From assembly GCF_005239225.2 (NCBI RefSeq), contig NC_133298.1, forward strand, positions 682,001 to 746,000: a stretch of DNA of 64,000 bases. The letters run 5' to 3'. A program made the translations under genes and the position numbers. Of the stretch, positions 61,083 through 64,000 are shown piece by piece. How positions within the stretch are numbered: position 1 is the first letter of the stretch; each line of letters starts with the position of its first letter. Below the pieces are notes generated by a model. The model worked only from the letters and a program-made list of their open reading frames with translations, made no database searches and was not told the DNA's origin. The DNA comes from Populus alba (lineage: Eukaryota; Streptophyta; Magnoliopsida; Malpighiales; Salicaceae).

Positions 61083-61757
61083 CCAAAATTTGGAACTATT
61101 GATTTGTTGACTAATTGATGAGTGGGTGGCCATATCTTGACTTGATAACAATCCTTATCTTCTTGTCTGAACAAGACGTCATTGCTAACATCATAATTTG
61201 CCCAAGAATCCTCAGGAATGTTCTAGGAAATTGTCTCAGCTTTCCTAACAAAAAAAAATATGAGGTCATTTGGACTTCTAAAACTCAAGATATGGCTGAA
61301 CACTAAATAGTGTCTGGGCTGCAGGACAGCTTCGGACTTCTTCGTTGTTCCTATTATTTTGGACTTGAAAACGGCCTTCTTAGATCTTGGTGTCCAAATG
61401 AAAGTTGTAGGCCTATGTTTTACCTTTCCATCCATATAAAATGGACCTAAATCCGAGATCTAGAGCTCCAGATATGATCAATTACCGAGCACTGTTCCGT
61501 TTGGACTGCACCGACATCTCTTTTTAAGTTGGCCATTCTCTTTGTCCTTTAACTTTCAATGCTTAAACTCATCAATCAATCCTTTTTATTTATGTTGATT
61601 AGTCCTGCATTTAAAATGAGCATTTACCATAAATTAAGGTATCTTATAATATCAAACTTGTTATTATAAAACATACTTTAGTTAAGGAGTTATTGATACT
61701 TCAAGTGCAAAATGATGATATAAACCTTGATAAACATGCACTTTTAAGTACTAATCA

Positions 61758-61775
61758 CACCCCCCAACCAGCTTA
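61758..61775 (-). other. Polypurine tract of the retrotransposon
   Basis: The minus strand reads AAGCTGGTTGGGGGGTG directly before the LTR start TGATTAG. A G-rich purine run abutting the 3' LTR is the plus-strand primer site of LTR retrotransposons. Just upstream (minus strand) is ACTAGGGACTAGTAATAAG, with an ACTAG/CTAGT dyad. Confidence 0.85.
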
Positions 61776-62040
61776 TTACTAGTCCCTAGTAATCTAAAGC
61801 GTTAAAATAAAGAAACAATTTGCAAGTTCCACAAGGCAAGGCATTCATCATTCAACTTCCATTAATATATCTAGATAAACAAACTCTCATTAAATTTATA
61901 TTCCTGCTTCATACTTCGTAAACAAGATATTAATAAACCTTCTTTTGTGTGCTCAATGAAAACATAGATGATGGGCTTTTGTTGGAAGAAAACAATATTA
62001 TGTTCAAATGTTTAAGGTGAACTTCCTTGGGTTGGGATTA

Positions 62041-62093
62041 TTATTTTTTTCTTCTTCTTCTTTTTTTTTTTTTTTTCTCTTTTTTTTTTTTTT
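62041..62093. repeat. Poly-T / pyrimidine tract 1
   Basis: Long run of T with a few C; poly-A in the element's sense. Two further tracts (about 62441-62479 and 62822-62863) are similar. The exact lengths of such runs are often wrong in assemblies. Confidence 0.9.
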
Positions 62094-62133
62094 ATTTATA
62101 TACACATACAACTTAAAACACAATGTATCTTTA

Positions 62134-62211
62134 AACCCGTGTAACGAGTTTTAGGCTAATGACTCCCAGACCAGTTGATCTTTAGGGCATTAGGTGTTGA
62201 GACACCCCCTA
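62134..62211. repeat. Diverged direct duplication in the element tail, copy 1
   Basis: Reads AACCCGTGTAACGAG, then CTAATGACTCCCAGACC, then ATTAGGTGTTGAGACACCCC. A diverged copy with the same order of words starts 153 bp further on. Confidence 0.85.
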
Positions 62212-62286
62212 CGAGCTAACAACTCGCGGTTGCAGATACTGATACGTAGATAGTGCAATGTTTGATTCCCTTAAGCTTTTCTCCTT

Positions 62287-62362
62287 AACCCATGTAACAA
62301 GCTTTGGGCCAATAGCTCCCAAGTCAGTTGACTTTAGGGTATTAGGTGTTAAAACACCCCTT
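62287..62362. repeat. Diverged direct duplication in the element tail, copy 2
   Basis: Reads AACCCATGTAACAAG, then CCAATAGCTCCCAAGTC, then ATTAGGTGTTAAAACACCCC, matching copy 1 at most positions. The divergence suggests an old duplication inside the element family. Confidence 0.85.
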
Positions 62363-62433
62363 CGGGCTTAATTGCTTAGGTTAGGGAGGCTACGAAACCA
62401 AACTATCCACGTTTATTATTCATCAATACTATC

Positions 62434-62440
<7 letters not shown>

Positions 62441-62465
<25 letters not shown>

Positions 62466-62479
62466 TTCTTTTTTTTTTT
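62441..62479. repeat. Poly-T tract 2
   Basis: Run of T interrupted by one C; poly-A in the element's sense. Confidence 0.9.
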
Positions 62480-62821
62480 GCAAATTATATACTATCCTTT
62501 TCCCTTAGTTGTTACCTTCAACAAAAAGAACATAATTAATGTAATAATCCAATGTGCAACCCACAATCATATGTTAAAGTGTGTGTGTGAAAATGAAGGT
62601 TTAATAATACTTGTTAAATGAGTATAAAAGCAGAATCAAGTGATAACAATGTGAGAGTTTGTAAACCTGAATATTTCAAGAAGTATTATGATAGACCTTG
62701 GTAATGAAACTTACTAAGATGCGTCTCTAGAGTCAATAAAATTGATTCCATACTCTGCCATCCTAATAACAATTTTGTCAAAATGGTTTTAATAATAGCA
62801 AAAACAGTTAGCAAGTTAGTA

Positions 62822-62863
62822 TTTTTTTTTTTTATTTTTTTTTTTTAAACTTTTTTTTTTTTT
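62822..62863. repeat. Poly-T tract 3
   Basis: Three T runs separated by single A or AAAC, followed by AAACTACTACCC and the second purine tract of the element (on the minus strand). Confidence 0.9.
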
Positions 62864-62875
62864 AAACTACTACCC

Positions 62876-62911
62876 TCTCCCCCCAACCAAAACGAGACAT
62901 TGTCCTCAATG
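62876..62911 (-). other. Second purine tract with CATTGAGGACAATG dyad
   Basis: The minus strand reads CATTGAGGACAATG (arms CATTG/CAATG around AGGA), then TCTCGTTTTGGTTGGGGGGAG. The GGTTGGGGGG core is the same ten bases as in the polypurine tract at the 3' LTR, about 1.1 kb away. I associate the words ATTGAGGACAATG plus a G-run with the 3' tails of Athila and Tat-type plant elements; this is from memory, not a search. Confidence 0.7.
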
Positions 62912-63125
62912 TTCGAAGTAGAAAGATAGAGTATAGAAGACATCACCTGAAACAGCGAACAAATGACAAACCTGAAACACACTTAAACAAACATAAGAAG
63001 TAACAAAACAAAATAATATGCTATTAATAAAACCAAAAGACACAAGTTTCACAGATGAAGGCTCAAATCTAATCTAAAGCTTTTTACTTTATTTTAACAA
63101 AGCATGTATGTACAGGTAGTTGTGA

Positions 63126-63329
63126 TTGGCTCACATCTTCCCTTGTTTTACGTCCCAAGAACGGCTTAAACGCCCTCTATGGGTCGGGGATAGGCTTCCC
63201 ATCCAGTTTTTCTTAAAAACTGGCAAACAGAGGTCTTTTTTAGTCAGATTCCCAAGAACTAAGTCGATCATGTTCTCTTATGGAATTGTGGCCATAAATC
63301 ATGAATTACACGATGCACATCTCCACTAG
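63126..63329 (+). other. Small open frame antisense to the retrotransposon, uncertain
   Basis: A 67-codon frame on the + strand (starts MAHIFPCF, ends HDAHLH), opposite to the element's sense and about 1.4 kb inside the 3' LTR. I do not recognise the product and see no domain. A second 80-codon frame overlaps its end one frame over (63301-63543). Tat-lineage elements such as Grande and Retand are known to carry an antisense ORF between integrase and the 3' LTR, so a broken antisense ORF is possible, but a chance frame is at least as likely. Confidence 0.25.
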
Positions 63330-63543
63330 GATGCTCTCAAGGGTCAACAAAAGATTATCTAAAAGACCCCTTACTCAGGCCATCCTTAATGAATTGTATT
63401 TATCTTCACGGTTTACAGATACCATTCCTAAAGAACGACATGTCGCATTACAAGTCCATCCTGGCACATCTGTGACAGACTTTCAGTCGTTTTGCACGAC
63501 GTTTCTTTGCAAAAGTGCTTTTACCTGTTCCAGGCATGTGTGA
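63301..63543 (+). other. Second small open frame antisense to the retrotransposon, uncertain
   Basis: An 80-codon + strand frame (starts MNYTMHIS, ends CSRHV) overlapping the previous frame by 29 bases in a different phase. Together they leave about 418 bp open with one frame change. No recognised motif; on the minus strand the same stretch is broken by stops in the frames I translated. Not supported as a gene. Confidence 0.2.
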
Positions 63544-64000
63544 AATGAAAGAATTGGAGGACTCACCTGATAAATCGGTACCTTTGCTTCAATTAGCCAG
63601 CGAATATCTCAGGAATTCCATGATTCATTAACAACCGTAATCTTTCACACCTAGCACGGTAAATTTTTGTAATCGCATTTTGAGCAGAGCGGGGAAAATA
63701 CCTTTTCAAACTTTTCAAGAGTGCTGTCCATTTTTAAATGAGAATTGGATGGGAGATTCAAAGAAAGAAAAAAGAGCAGAGAATTGCACAATTATATACA
63801 CAGATATCAGTTATCATGGAAACTGAAAGAACCGACTTAAGAGTCCGGAGTTACCGTATCCGCATTTGACCGGGGTGAGAGAAACTAGCAAAAACAAAAA
63901 GATACACCAAAACAAACACAAAACAATTGTGAGAAAAAAGAATCAATTCTTATATATACAGGATCACTCAATTCAGTAGAGTCATTTTCAACTGAAAAAA
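63544..64000. other. Unassigned internal retroelement sequence
   Basis: AT-rich sequence with no recognisable gene. A strong splice-donor-like word (CAGGTGAGT, minus strand) lies at about 63563-63571, and the window ends in an A run. Nothing else is supported. Confidence 0.6.

Larger units (their letters stand above)
60034..61757 (-). mobile_element. 3' LTR of a Ty3/gypsy-like retrotransposon (about 1724 bp)
   Basis: Begins TGACACGACC directly after satellite text and ends ACTAATCA (TG...CA on the + strand). Immediately beyond lies, on the minus strand, GGTTGGGGGG followed by TGTGATTAG: a polypurine tract followed by an LTR start, which fixes the element's sense as minus and this copy as its 3' LTR. 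A TATA box (CCTATAAAAGG, minus strand) is at 61072-61082, and the conserved GACCGGGGTCGAACC motif starts 67 bp from the left edge. The right end may instead be 61759 (TGTGATTAG start). (AAC)n and AAT-rich microsatellites occupy 60153-60350. Large LTRs with this PPT and 3' context are typical of plant Tat/Ogre or Athila elements; that family call is inference without a search. The matching 5' LTR must lie right of the window. Confidence 0.88.
61776..64000 (-). mobile_element. 3' internal (non-pol) region of the retrotransposon, partial
   Basis: About 2.2 kb between the polypurine tract and the window end. I see no reverse transcriptase, RNase H, integrase, protease or gag motif in any frame. 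Visible content on the + strand: three poly-T tracts (about 62041-62093, 62441-62479 and 62822-62863), a duplicated segment of about 75 bp (62134 and 62287), a second GGTTGGGGGG purine tract with a CATTGAGGACAATG dyad (62879-62911), and two short overlapping + strand frames (63126-63543). Long non-coding tails between integrase and 3' LTR are usual in Tat/Ogre and Athila elements. Whether the full element is autonomous cannot be judged here. Confidence 0.8.

Noticed and set aside
61226..61435. Minus-strand 70-codon frame and other short frames within the 3' LTR
   Set aside because: Short, without motifs, inside an LTR that is otherwise full of stops in the frames I checked; best explained by chance.

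Overview
This window is almost entirely a plant-type satellite DNA array. About 56.7 kb of the 64 kb (roughly 380 copies, from length divided by monomer size) is one tandem repeat with a monomer of about 148 bp and frequent 147- and 146-bp variants. No protein-coding host gene, tRNA, rRNA or CRISPR array is visible. The rest is LTR-retrotransposon sequence and three gaps of exactly 500 N. The retroelement features point to a flowering plant, probably a eudicot: a large Ty3/gypsy-like element of Tat/Ogre or Athila character, with a G-rich polypurine tract, a CATTGAGGACAATG dyad and plant TATA boxes. I do not recognise the satellite as a named family and cannot tell centromeric, pericentromeric and subtelomeric locations apart from this window.

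The gaps divide the window into four contigs. Contig 1 (1-13205) carries the satellite in orientation A (reading GGATCACCCGAAATTC on the + strand). It is readable to about 5.7 kb and then full of small indels up to the gap. Contig 2 (13706-36688) carries the same satellite in the opposite orientation B. It is noisy at both ends and clean in the middle (about 16.0-33.4 kb), where diverged monomer subtypes form higher-order blocks of 4, 6 and 9 monomers. A 1662-bp solo LTR (24680-26341) with a perfect 5-bp target duplication (CCCTG) interrupts it. Contig 3 (37189-57197) returns to orientation A and is nearly homogeneous from about 38.7 to 53.4 kb. It then becomes noisy and ends in the edge of an LTR-like element that runs into the third gap. 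Contig 4 (57698-64000) has about 16 more A-orientation monomers. It then enters an LTR retrotransposon on the minus strand at 60034: the 3' LTR (60034 to about 61757), its polypurine tract, and about 2.2 kb of the 3' internal region up to the window end.

I found no new protein system. What stands out is structural. Each monomer holds a perfect 10-bp dyad and two smaller ones. Monomer subtypes can be followed as higher-order repeats with visible unequal-exchange junctions. The three retroelement edges share a terminal layout. Several features look like assembly artefacts: strand flips exactly at gaps, and indel density rising towards gaps. Many open frames on the array's antisense strand exist only because 147-bp monomers keep the reading frame; they are not genes.
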